Shown here piece after piece: positions 36,380 through 48,439 of a DNA stretch of 64,000 bases. Every line of letters starts with the position of its first letter. Position 1 is the first letter of the stretch. The notes under the pieces were generated by a model. It ran no database searches and was not told where the DNA came from. It saw only the letters and a program-made list of their open reading frames with translations. The stretch is taken from NCBI GenBank assembly GCA_027625915.1, contig JANTQA010000072.1:2418001-2482000 (forward strand), read 5' to 3'. The translations under genes and the position numbers were made by a program. The stretch comes from Anaeramoeba flamelloides. Its lineage: Eukaryota > Metamonada > Anaeramoebidae.

Positions 36380-36699
36380 TTTTTTTGATAAACTAATAAA
36401 TTTTTGAAAAAAATTCACTTACATCATATTTCACTAATTCCAATAAAAACTTTAAGTTTGAACCAATATTTTACATCTGTCTGTTTAGATTAAATTAAGG
36501 ATTGATTTACCTGATCATGAAATAAATTTTGGAAAAAATAATAAAATAAAAAGTTAAAAAATGTTTATATATCATTATTCTTTGATTAAATTGTACAAGA
36601 CTCGCTTAAAATGGTGGTACTTAATTAAAGTTTTTCTTGTAATTAGTGAAATATGGTGTAAGTGATTTTTTTGTCAAATTTATTAGTTTATCAAAAAAA
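36380..36699. repeat. foldback with about 80-base arms
   Basis: Arm 36380-36460 (TTTTTGATAAACTAATAAAT ... TCACTTACATCATATTTCAC) pairs with 36622-36699 (GTGAAATATGGTGTAAGTGA ... TTTATTAGTTTATCAAAAAA). The spacer is about 160 bases. It starts about 400 bases past the ORP stop codon. Confidence 0.8.
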
Positions 36700-37359
36700 C
36701 TCTAAAATTAGAGATATCATATTTTGAAATGTGTAATTCGTAAAAAAAAATGCCTATAAAATCATAATTTTTCCAAAAACAATAAAATGTTAAAAAACAT
36801 TTTAGATACATTTATTAGAATATCTCAAAAAAAAAAAATCCATACATTCTTGATAAGATTAAAAATGTTAACAAGAGGATACTCTTGATCATTATTCTAT
36901 TAATTTAAAAGATATTACATGATCTGAATTTTCTTAAAATTTAATTTTTATTTTATAAACAATTTTTTTTAAATTAATTTTTTTTGTTTCAAAAAAAAAG
37001 TATGATTAAAAAAAAATAAAATGCTGATAATTGGTATAAAAGGTTTAATTTTTTTTTTCAAGAGTTTATGGAAAATAAAGTTTTTAAATTACAACTTATT
37101 TTTTATTTAATATTTTTTTGTTTCTGGGGAATAGAAATATATAAGTGTGAATATTATGTTTTTCTTTTAGACAATTCCACAATTTGAGATTTATAGTTTT
37201 TTGTGTTCAAAGCTTAAGAATGACCTATAAAGATGATAATTTCACAATTTTTAATATATGGTGATTTTTATATTGGTTTAAAGATCCCTTAACTTTTGTT
37301 AGGTGCTATAAATGAGTAACAAAAAAACAATTTTTGCTTTTTCAAAATATATCTTGTCA

Positions 37360-38560
37360 ATTTGATAAACATTATATAGAAATTTTTCAAAAAATAATAA
37401 AAGATTTGCTAATTTTGACTTTTTAATAACTTCACTTCGAATAAACACAATGTATAATAAAAGATCTTTGATAACAAAAAAATTTGAAAATTTAATTTGT
37501 AATTTAAGTAGAAAAAATTCAATCTTCCATTAATATTTTTTTTTTTATTTAACAGTAACAAAGTTGAAATTTTTTTTTAATCACAGTTTAGTCTTTCATT
37601 TTATTATATTTCAAAAATCTTTTAAATCTGAAAAATAACTTTCAATTTGGGAATTTATTATTTTGATTATGCAAGTGTTATTTTAATTCTTTTAAAATGG
37701 AAATATTTTTTTATTTAATTTTTGGGTTAGGTTATTTTACTTTTTGGAATAAACAGAAAATTTCTTATATTTTCTGTTAATTTCTGAAATTAATAAAAAA
37801 AAGATGTTAGTTTTCTTGATTTTTCGGTCAATTTCGAAAATCAATAGATTTTATAAATAAAAAAGAAATCTTAAGAAAACCGCCGTTAGGTTTTTTTTTA
37901 CTTTTTGAAATAAAAAGAAAATTGAATAAATTTTCTTTCCATTTCAAAAATTAAAAAAAAAAAAACCTAGACACTTAACAGCACTTGACGGTACTCTACG
38001 ACACTCCACACCACCTATAGCACATACAGGATACTTTTCGTTAGGTTTTCCTGAAATTAAAAGAATAGAATGATATCTGTGATTTTTCTCTATTCTTTTG
38101 AATTCTGGAAAACCTAGGCACTTGACGGACACTTTTTGTTATGTTTTCCAGAATTTAAAAGAGTAAAATCCTAGATTTTACTCTATTCGTAAGAATTTAG
38201 GGCATGGACTATTTATCATCCGTTATTTTTTTTACTTGTATGAATTTTGTTAACTAAAAAGAGAATTTTCAAAACAATCAGTTATTATCTGTTCAAGTAA
38301 ATATCCTAAAGTTGAATTAAGTTATTAAAAATCAATGTCACATCCATTTAAAAAATTTTTACCTCAAAATAGAACTTTTTTTCTTGATTAGAGATTTTTA
38401 AAAATCATAGTACTTTTAACAATAATAAATACAATAGCCTCAAGATTTTAAAATAGATGAATTTTGGTTATATTGTGCTTATACTTTTTTATTAAAAATG
38501 AAATGGTGACTCAAGTAATAGTTTTGTCTAACTCAAAATTTTTCATTTTTGTTTTTTCTA
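37360..38560 (-). mobile_element. hairpin-cassette element, copy 2
   Basis: The same three blocks as 17020-18010 in reverse: tail 37360-37560, hairpins about 37735-38205, head about 38240-38560. Between hairpins are short repeats CACTTGACGG, TACTCTACG and ACACTCCAC (37980-38010). Two core hairpins (38043-38115 and 38139-38200) stand side by side, so copies differ in hairpin number. Confidence 0.65.
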
Positions 38561-39421
38561 ACAAGCTGATCTGGTTTCAAATAAATTTGTTTTTGTTAAA
38601 AAATCTTTTAAAATAATTTTATTAACGAAAATACGAATACAAAAACTTTATAGTTGAATTTTGTGATCAATTGGAATTATTAAATATATTTTGATTTATT
38701 TTTCTTCGATTTAGTTTCGTAAAATTTTTCAATATTTTCTTTAATTTTTCCTTTGACTTTTTTTATTCTTGTAAAATTGAAAAGTATTTTCTTTTTTCTA
38801 GTTTAATTAATTTGTACACGAACCAAACCTCAAAAAGATAAATTAAAATCTTCTCAAATCAAAATATATTATCTTCGTAAATTAAGAGACTAAACAGACA
38901 AAATCAGAATTAATCAAAAATTTTTTTTTTATAGTCTTTTCATGACAATTTTTCTATTTTGTGTGATCGATTCTCGAATGAAGACAGAAGTTAGTCGAAT
39001 TTACTCAACACCTTTAGTGGATCTAAAACCTTTGAAAATGATAAAAGTTTTATTTTTTACAAAAAAAAAAAGATCTTTTTACTGAGAAAATTTTTTGAGA
39101 AAAAAAAAAAAATTACAACAGAAAACTCTTTACGAACTTAATTAAGAATTCCTCTGATCTGTAAATTGTGTTTTTTCTTGAATAATTTGTTGTATTTTAA
39201 ATAGGATCTTGACAAGATAATGTGGAGCTTTGAATGTAATAATTTATGATTTTAACAAAGTTGAGATCTTGAATTTAAATCTCAAACAGTCTGGGAGTTT
39301 CTATTTACTTTTTTGTGAAAGTTATTTTCTCATTTTTTCTAATTTTTTCAACTCTACGCACCATACAAACCAAACCAAAAACAAAAATAACAGCATTTTT
39401 TTGCTAGCTTCAAAATTTCAT

Positions 39422-41798
39422 ATGAACACACCACTCTCAAGAAAAAGGACAACAATTGACTCAAAGGGTTTGATCTCCAAAATTACAGAAGGGCTTCAAG
39501 GTAGCGTTTCCAAAATCCTTGGAAAGGTTACCCCACGGTTTGAAGATACCAATTCAGCAATAAAAAATACAAAGCAAAATAAGCGGCTAAGAATAATTAA
39601 AAGAAATACCCCAAGTTTTGACTCCAAGTTGAAAAGTACAAGTTCAAAAAACAAAGATAGGCAATACGTTTTAGATTTGAACCAATTGTTAAAAGAAACA
39701 GAATCTCCGACAAGTAAAAAAAAGCTGAAAAATAAATATTACCAAGAAAAAAGACAGATGGATCGAATTGAACAAATGTTTACAGACTCCAAAAACGAAT
39801 TTAACGACAGATCTCTCAGACGTAAACGGAATTTTGAGAGTGACAGTGATTTTGAAAAGATGTTAGAAAAACAAAGCCTTTTGAAAAAAAAAAAAAAAAA
39901 AAAAAACAAGAACACATCTTGGAAAAAGTACATTTGTGCACCCAACAAAAATGACACAAAAAGGAACCGGAAAAGTAAAAGAAAAAGAAAAAGAGAAAGA
40001 GAAAGGGACAAGAAACGGAAAAAAGAGAGCAAATGAAAAGAAAAGAAGGAAAAATTGGGAAACAGGGTTTTTACGAGCCGATAATAAAACTTTTACCAAA
40101 AACATTCTTGATAAAAAGAAAAAAACTGATCAACTTCAATCAAGAGGAAGGAGCGGCAAATATTCAAGCTTATACCCAAATGCAAACAAAAAAAACAAGC
40201 AACTTACCTCAATGAATGGCAGTTCTCAACTCAAATCCATAAGAAGGGATCGGGAATTGGAAAGCTATTTTCCAAATTACAAGCAAAAAAAAAGATTACG
40301 AAATGTCATTCGGAGTCGGAAAAAAAATCTATACAAATTTTCACAAGACAAAAATGTTGTATTATCACAAGACGAGTTTTTCAGCTGGCTTACAAGTTCA
40401 ATAAAAAGCCAACCAAACAAAAAAAAATTATCACCAGAAAGCACCTTTTTCAAAATCATAAACGAATTGGAGGATCCAATCAACAAATTAAATGACGCAC
40501 GGGAACAAACGTTATCGATGGAAAGCGAATTGGAACAATTAAAAAAGGAATTAAAGAAACAAAAAAGGCAAATCAAAAAAGAAAAAATGGAGGCAAAGAA
40601 AATTCAAAAAGAGATCGAGTTGCAAAAGATCCATGAAAAAAAAATGCTCTTAAAAGAAAAAAAATTGAAAAAAAAAGCGAAAAAAAAAAAAAAAAAACAA
40701 GAAGAGCAATTAAGACAGCAAGAGCAAATCAGATTATTGGAACGACAAAAAATTGAATTCGAAAAAAAACTCGAAAGAGAAAGGCAAAAAGAAAGAGAGT
40801 GGGAGCGGGAGCGGGAGAGGGAAAGAAGGGAGAGGGAGAGGGAGAGGGGAAGGCGGGAGAGGGAGAGGGAGAGGGAGAGGGAGAGGCGAGAGAGGGAGAG
40901 GGAGAGGCGAGAGAGGGAGAGGGAGAGAGAAATACAGGAGAAAGAAAGGGAGAGGGGGCAACTGCAATTAAAACAAAAGCAACAACAGATCCAAAATGAT
41001 AATGATGATCATTTAAATTCCCAAAATGAAAGCAATACAACAAGTACTTTATTTTCAACAAATACAAATACAAAAAAGGGTATTAAACTTTTTAATAAAT
41101 CCGATAATGAGGAGAAATCAATAACTTCTTCTAAAAATACACTAAAAACACAAAATTCAATTCTTTTTAATACAGATAAAAAAGGCCTAAATTTATTAAA
41201 TCCAAATGAAACTGAAAAAACAGAAGCAAAATATTTATTTGGTGGAAAAAAATCCTCAAATTTATTTCAAAAAAAACAAGGGTTATCCTCAAATGATACA
41301 CAAACAAAAAATTCCTTATCAAAAAATCCATTTTCTTTATCTCAAAAAAATGCGTTAAAGCCTAATTCTAATAAAAAATTAAATTTATTTGAAAAATTAA
41401 ATAGCAACGCCAATAGTAACAGTTCAAATCTATTTTCAAAAAATAAGAATCAAAGCAATAAATCAACTTTATTTAGATCCAAAACTACCTCACCGGGTCT
41501 ATTTAGCAACAGTAATAAAAGTAATATTTTATCAAAAGCTCGCAATTCTGATTTTGATTCGTTATTTGGAACAAAATCATCATCATCGTCGTCGTCGTCG
41601 TCATCATCTTCTTCTTCTTCCTTATTATCCAAATCATCAACATCAAATTATAACCAAAATAATCTTTTTGGGAATAGATCTAATCAATCGGGAAATAGAT
41701 CAAGCCAGTTATTCGGAAGTAGATCAAATCAAAATTATCGAAAAAATCAAAATACAGATACAAATACTCAAGATATTACACAATTCTCATTAATTTAA
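39422..41798 (+). CDS. charged coiled-coil protein with LFG motifs, possible nuclear-basket nucleoporin
   Basis: Starts at ATG 39422 (MNTPLSRKRTTIDSKG) and ends in TAA 41798, about 790 residues. An early amphipathic stretch, LISKITEGLQGSVSKILGKV, could bind membrane. A basic middle follows, then a long Glu/Arg/Lys coil with dozens of RE repeats (about 40740-40950). The tail is Ser/Asn-rich with repeated LF and LFG units (YLFGG, SLFGT, NLFGN, QLFGS, several NLF/TLF). Amphipathic helix plus coil plus FG-like tail resembles Nup1/Nup60/Nup153-type basket nucleoporins; this is inference, and an unrelated low-complexity protein is possible. The frame shifts once between 39885 and 40036, most likely in the run of 22 A at about 39884-39905; the length is one base over a multiple of three. 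Confidence 0.6.
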
Positions 41799-44700
41799 AT
41801 ATATTTTTTTTTATTGTTATTTTTATTTTTTCGACTTTTTGAAAAGGGAATTTAATTACAACATAATTCTTCATCTTTTTTTTTTTTTTTTTAAAAATTT
41901 ATCATTTCTAAAATTATTTATTAGTAAAATTTGTTATTTGTTTGGTAATGTCAAAATAATTTGACAAAAACTATTCAAAAATAATTCAATTTTGGTTCAT
42001 ATTTTTTTTTTTTTTTTTTTTTTTAAAAATTAAAAAGTAGAGAAGAAGAAAAATAATCAAAAATGTGGTTCTAATCTTGTGTGTAAAATATTGAAGAAGA
42101 GAATTTGTAATAGTTGTTGTAACTTAACTTGTTCTTATTGTTGAGAGAAAAATGTTGGAAACAGAAAAATGGTTGGAAACAATTTTTAATTGGGAAAATT
42201 AGTAAAAAAAAAAATCAAATCCTATGGATAACTAGGTGAATTTTATATAAATCCAGGTTTAAATGTGTTACAAGTCCATTAATCTGTGGTTTTTGTATAG
42301 AATCCTCATTTAAATGGTTGATAACTAAAGTAGATCATGCTATTTTACCAAAAACACTAGTTTTAGTAAAGTTTACTATTAATTCTGAAAATGGTAATTT
42401 TTAAAAATTGCTTTAGATTATATGAGATAAGGTTTTGAAAAAGTAGAATCACATTAATCGTTATTCTAATAAGTGAATTATTTTTATTTTATTTAGTTAT
42501 TTCACAAACCATTGAAATTAAAAATCATTTTCAGTAATGTTCAAAATTAAAAATTGCTGTCCAACTATTTTTCTCGGTTCAACATTTTTCTCTCAGTTGT
42601 TATTTGTAATTTCCTTGTTCTAGTGTTAACCTCTGATAAGTATACATATAATACATTTTATGGGAATTAACTTCTATTAACTTACGGCATTACACAAAAA
42701 GTTGATATTAGAATGCTGATCAAGAAATTTTCAACATAATTAACATAAAAGGAAACAACTAATAACCCATTAAACATTCATGATCACAAAAAATGAAATT
42801 TTTTAATTAAGTTTATTCTTTTCTTTTATTATTTTGCTCTCTTTCTGTTATTTCTTTTCTTTCTCTTTTTGTTGTCTTAGTTTAGAAATTTTTTTTTTTT
42901 CTTTTCATTTTTTTTTTTAAAGAAAAGCTATTCCTATGAGTTATAATCTAACCTAACTTATAACAAGGATAAAAAAATATAAAATAAAAGATTATTTTTT
43001 AAAAGAAAAACTGGACTAATTTATTGAATATTCTCTTGTAAATTATATTACGGGGAAGAAAAAGAAACAGAAGAAGAAGAAAACCAAGTACCCAAGAGTT
43101 TATTCCCCAATTAACCAATTTCGGAAATAAAATTCTGAAAATTTAACAAAATGTGAAATAAGATCACAAATAAATAAAAATTTTAATCTTGAAAAATTAT
43201 TCCTCCTTTATTATTAATATTTATACTTATATACCACTTTCTTTAACAAATTCAAATTTCTAAATAAAAAAAAAAATCTTTTTTTAACAACCTTTAAAAT
43301 CCATACTAAGTTACTCATTGATCTACTAAAAAACAAATTGTAATTTTATACACTAAAAACGAAATTATTTTGTTTTTAGATTTCAATAGCATAATTATGT
43401 ATAACTATTCGACCTTTTTTTATGCAAATATTACCTCTAAATACTTATTATATACCTATTAAATTAATTTTAAATCAAAATTTTTGTGAAAATTAACAGT
43501 AATATTTTTTTTTACCTTTTATGTTGTTTTTATGGTTACCCTTATTTTCTCTAATATAAATTCAAATTTTACATTGAAAAATGTTCGAAAATCAAAATCG
43601 GGCAGGGTTACTTACTTTCCACTTTATCCTGGGTTTGTTATTGGATTAAATCTACTAAAATTCACTTTTCAAAAAATAGAAATATCATTTTTTCTCAAGT
43701 TACACAATATATTATTTTGAAAGAAAAAAACCGGACTGATTTTTGCAAATTTAATTCCCAAAAGATCCTTGAATGAAAATTCCCAAAGAACTTCCCACAC
43801 AACCTCAACACAATTTTTCTTGAAACTTTCAATAGGGTTTTGGTAGAAAAGATCTAAAAATAAAATTTTTATCAAAAAAAAACTAAAAAAATCTGAAGTG
43901 CTATTGACATGGATTAATTGCACCAAAAACAATTCCAGATAAAAATCTCCTCTTATTCATGGTGGTCAGATTTAATTCAAGGAAAAACAAAAAGAACCAA
44001 AAAAAAAAAAAAATTAGTACAAAATCACTCTCTGTAATAAATAATACAGCTTGTTTGCAGCCCTTCCGTAAATTTTACAAGACCATGAAATTGATTTTCT
44101 ATTCTAAATTTTTTTTAATGTATAATAAATCATAAAATGGTTATGAAAGTTTATCATAAACTGTAAAATTTATAATAGAAGATTTAAAAGAAGTTTTCGC
44201 ATTTCATGATTTTTTGAAACTGACAAACTGATACATAAAAAAACTTACATTAGTGTCATTCTTCAATTTACTAAATTGTTAAAATCTCAGTTTATAGAAT
44301 TTAAAAACAATAATTAAAAAATACTTTGAAATTTTTATGGCTTCTGTGATTTCTGTGATTTAATTGGGTTTGTTTGATTTCAATTCTTGAGAAAATTTAA
44401 TTTTTGTTTTTGTTTTTACAAAAAAAAAAATATCTTTGATGTAGTCATAGAAGTTGAAATTTTTATCTTATGATCGGAGAAATTGAATTTTCTATTTCAT
44501 AAAACAGAATTTTATAATATACAACCAATTTATATGTCTTGTAATATTTTACAGAAGGCCTGAAACTGAGTAATTGTTTATGGAGACAATGTAAAAATCC
44601 AAAGTAACTCAATGATCAAAAATCATTGAAACTAAGTAAATTAAGATTTAAAGCTATTTATTGAGAGTGTTTTTAAAGTTAGAAAATCGTATTTATTTTT

Positions 44701-45280
44701 TTTTTTTTCATTTTCACGTTCCTTAACAAGGTGTTCGAGTTTATGTCTTAAAATTTCTTATAAATTTTTCATAAAAAAAATTACATAAAATGATTTTTCG
44801 ATCCAAATTAGAGAATATTTTAAAGATCATTTCTTTATATTTTGAATGAAATTGGAATATATTGTGTATGAGGTAATTTGTTCAATTGAAAACCTTGTCC
44901 TTAATAAAGTATTAATTGTAAAAACTTGAAAATTAAAAGTGATTTAATTTTGATCTTTTTACTTAACACAAAAGTTAGTATAGTTTCGAAAATTGAAATG
45001 AGAAAAACTGTTATTTCAATCAATGTACAATTCTTTGGTGAAAAATTCAAGTTACTTTCATTTTTTTTATTTTTTCTTTGATTTATAAATTTGTAAGCTA
45101 TCCAAAATTTAAAACAAAACCAATTCAACAACTTTTAAACGTAGTTGCTCAAACTAATCAATACAAAAATCTTTTTTATTTTTGGTTTTATTGCTTTTTT
45201 TTTTTTTTTTTTGTTTTCTTTTTTTTAATTAAATTCTCTTTTTAAAATAATAAAAAAATAAACTTAAAGAATAAATAGAA
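41799..45280. other. intergenic region before eS6
   Basis: AT-rich, with one recognised inverted-repeat element (42137-42602). Small frames at 43532 and 44901 lack any sign of coding. The immediate upstream region of eS6 (about 45185-45280) is T-rich then A-rich, a common layout of the gene starts in this window. Confidence 0.5.
42137..42602. mobile_element. 466-base inverted-repeat element G
   Basis: TGAGAGAAAAATGTTGGAAA, then GAAAAATGGTTGG and CAATTTTTAATT on the left (42141-42195) have inverse counterparts on the right (about 42540-42597: ATTTTTCTCGG, CAACATTTTTCTCTCA). The arms are about 55 bases. No second copy was found in the window and no ORF lies inside. Confidence 0.65.
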
Positions 45281-46096
45281 ATGAAACTAAATATTGCCAA
45301 CCCAGTTACTGGATTACAAAAAGTCATTGACATTGATGACGAAAGAAAGCTTGCATATTTCTGGGAAAAACGTATCAGCCAAGAGATCATTGGCGATCCA
45401 CTTGGAGAAGAATTCAAGGGATACATTTTCAAAATCACAGGAGGAAATGATAAGCAAGGTTTCCCAATGATGCAAGGTGTACTTGTTTCCACACGTGCCC
45501 GACTCTTGTTAAGAGAAGGTCACCCATGTTACCGCCCAAAAAGAAAAGGTGAAAGAATTAGACGTAACGTCAGAGGATGTATCTTGGGGCCTGATCTAGG
45601 TGTCATCAATTTAATTGTTGTCAAGAAGGGTGAAAACGACATTGCCGGTCTTACAGATAGCATTGTCCCAAGAAGACTTGGACCAAAAAGAGCAAACAAC
45701 ATCAGAAAATTATTTGCCTTAAAGAAAGACGAAGATGTACGCAAATATGCCATCAGAAGAGAAGTGCAGCCAAAAAACGAAGGCGGTAAGATTAAAACCA
45801 AGGCACCAAAAATCCAAAGACTTATCACCCCAAAGCTTTTAAGAAGAAAACGCGAAAAGATCTCCCAAAAGAGAGCTAGATTCCTCAAAAATAAAAAACA
45901 AAAGGAATGGTATAAAAACATTGTTAAACAAAGAAGAAAAGAAGCTACAAGATATCAAAGAAGAAAAGACGCTAAAAATAGATCAGAAAAGGATATTGCT
46001 CATCTCAAAAAGAAAAAAGAACGTAAAAAAAAGAGAAGACTGATCAGAAAGGAAAAAAGACAAAACATCAAACAACAAAAAGAAAAAAAAAATTAA
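45281..46096 (+). CDS. 40S ribosomal protein eS6
   Basis: A 271-residue uninterrupted frame from ATG 45281. The N-terminal [62 protein letters not shown] and [20 protein letters not shown] are diagnostic for eS6, a protein of the small subunit. Codons are clearly less AT-biased than in neighbouring genes (many AAG, GTC, GCC, CCA), as expected for a highly expressed gene. The C-terminal helix is Lys/Arg-rich and ends QQKEKKN. The RRLSSLR-type phosphorylation cluster of animal and yeast eS6 is absent; the last serine is in KNRSEKD, about 40 residues from the end. Length is slightly above the usual 236-250 residues. Confidence 0.98.
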   Translation: MKLNIANPVTGLQKVIDIDDERKLAYFWEKRISQEIIGDPLGEEFKGYIFKITGGNDKQGFPMMQGVLVSTRARLLLREGHPCYRPKRKGERIRRNVRGCILGPDLGVINLIVVKKGENDIAGLTDSIVPRRLGPKRANNIRKLFALKKDEDVRKYAIRREVQPKNEGGKIKTKAPKIQRLITPKLLRRKREKISQKRARFLKNKKQKEWYKNIVKQRRKEATRYQRRKDAKNRSEKDIAHLKKKKERKKKRRLIRKEKRQNIKQQKEKKN

Positions 46097-46379
46097 CTCC
46101 TCTCACTAAAATAAAAAAATAAAATGGGTTTTAGAGAAAAATAAGTCGAGTTTTTAGTTTTTATTTTTTTGCTTTATTTGCTTTCTTTTAAGATTTTAAA
46201 AGCAAATTAGTCTTTATCAGGTTTTTCATATTAAACCTGTTTAGTATGATTTTAAACTTTCAAATACATTTAGAAAAAAATCCATTTGAATTTCAGAATT
46301 TATACATTTTCAATTTTACAAAAATTTATCAGTTTTACTTGTTTGGAGATTATAAAATTTATTTGAAATTAAGGACTAG

Positions 46380-46870
46380 TCACTTACAGTGGATTACCTC
46401 CATACTCAATACGTGACTTGAAACCAAAAAGGATATTATGAAAGTGAACTTCTTTTGATTGACAAAATTCAAATAACAAAAAAAAAAAATTCTTAGGGAT
46501 CTCATTGTACCAAAAAATTCAAAAATTCAAAAAAAAATTTCTTCAGATCTGATCATCTTTTACAAAAAAAACAATTAAAAAGATTCCCAATTTCAAAAGA
46601 ATTCATATTTTGGAAAAAAAAAATCCAATCTTTTATAATTTTATATTTCTAACTATTTAAATTTCTTCAATTCGAAACAAAGGGTTTTCTTTAACTATAA
46701 AATCGAATTAATGCGATTTAATCTAATTTATTGTTATTTTATAACCCTCTCTATTTGATGAAGTACGGATTTTATCACACTATTCTCAAGAAAACAATAA
46801 ATAATTTTAAAAATGAAAAAAATGAAAAAAAAAAATCTTTGAGATCTTACAAAATGCCAACTAACTACAC
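46380..46870 (+). repeat. dispersed repeat family I, copy 2
   Basis: Matches the reverse complement of 61140-61590 closely in places: TTCTTCAGATCTGATCATCT (46538) with the following TTTTACAAAAAAAACAATTA, then AAATTTCTTCAATT and CTCTATTTGATGAAG occur in the same order. It begins about 280 bases after the eS6 stop codon. Confidence 0.7.
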
Positions 46871-48439
46871 TTTGAAACAAAAACAGTTTTTTTCCTAATT
46901 GTAATTCACAACAGTTAAAATAGGAAATTGAGTGATGTTCTTTGCCACTTTATACAAAAAATGTCCTAGCAATTTTCTTTGACATTTTTTTTAGATAAAT
47001 TATATATCCCATAAGTTAATTTGTTTTTTTTTTTTTTTTGGTATTTGGTACTTTTAAAAATTAATTATTTTTTTTGATATTTTATTTAGATTTGTTTTTA
47101 TCATATTAACATGACCCTTCAGACTATTCTTCTCGAGACATTTTAATTATTAAACAATGAGCCGTGATAAAATAATAATTATTTCTCAGAACATATTACA
47201 GTTATTTCACAATAAATGAGGAAAATTTTCAAATATAATTTGTGTTTTTTGTTAAAAAAAGTGAGTCATTTTATATTTAGTTTTTTTATTTTTATTAGAT
47301 GGATAGAATTACAAGATTTCTAAAAAATGAAATTTTTTATAAAAATCAAGTACTATTTTTCATAAAAAAGCAATTTTTCTGATTTTCCTAATTCAATAAA
47401 CAAAAATAAATAAATCACCGAAGGAGAGATAGATATTGTAGTGAGTAGAAAAGTACCTTGTAAAACTATTTAGGCGATTTATTTACCATAATTTATATTT
47501 TGTGAAAGGTTTTAATTATATCCATCTAAAAAAAAAAATAAAAAAATAAAAAATAAAATAACTTGCTTATTAAAAGCAATACTTAAATAAAGTTTTTAAA
47601 AGTACTCACCTTTTTAAAATTTCTATTTTAGACATATCTGAATATTTCGCTTCATTTATTTTCTGAATAATCACATTACGTTATATATAAATATAAACTA
47701 AATTTCAAAAATAGGGGAAGATTTTTCATGAGAAATAATTTGTTTAATTGTTTTTTTTTTTTTTTTTGAAAAATAATGTATTTTACTATAATTTTTAGAG
47801 ATAATAACTAATATAGATTAACAAATAAAAAGATAGTGTAATCGTTTTATTTTTTGAAAGACAAATTAAAAAAGAAAAAAATAATTAAAAAAAATTTGTC
47901 ACACATTTTGAAAGTTGGTTTATACCTATATCATAGAATAAAAATCTAATGTGTAATATAGATAAAATAATCTAAAATTCTAATAAAGTAGTAAAAAAAC
48001 AAAAAGGAAGATTTAGGGGTTAATATCAACTAATGAGAAGCCCGGGGTCAAAGTATATTTTTATTGAATATCAATAACATGAGTGACATCCTATTCAAAT
48101 ATCTCATAAAAAATTGATTAGTTAAAATAGTACTAAAAATTGATCTCGTTAATTAAAAATGATTTATTGTATTGGTAAAAAAACCCAGAAATTTGAGAAA
48201 AAAATCCCCATTTTGTGACAAAGTAAAAGTATTAATTATTAAAATTTGGCATTTAAAGTTATAAAAAAATTTTCTTAAATTTGTTACCTAATATAGATTC
48301 GGTGCGAAAAAAACTGAATTTTTTTAAAAAAATAAATAATTAATGAATAGATTATTCTGACAAATTATTTTCGAATATTAGAAATATTTAGATTGTAAAA
48401 ATAACGTTGTAAACACTTCATTAATTTTTTTTTTTACAA

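Larger units (their letters stand above)
35976..39421. other. intergenic region with foldback and hairpin-cassette copy
   Basis: Contains an inverted repeat (36380-36699) and a full hairpin-cassette element (37360-38560). The last 800 bases before the gene at 39422 are AT-rich without recognised repeats and should include its promoter. Confidence 0.5.

Noticed and set aside
40729-41073. Pro/Leu/Ser-rich frames on the minus strand
   Set aside because: Antisense of the RE-coding GAG repeat in the 39422 gene; no independent support.
41575-41625. TCATCGTCGTCG trinucleotide tract as a separate element
   Set aside because: It is the coding sequence of a poly-Ser run in the LFG protein.
48040-48055. 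GC-rich island AGCCCGGGGTCAAAG
   Set aside because: Only about 15 bases, with no flanking structure or second copy; taken as chance.
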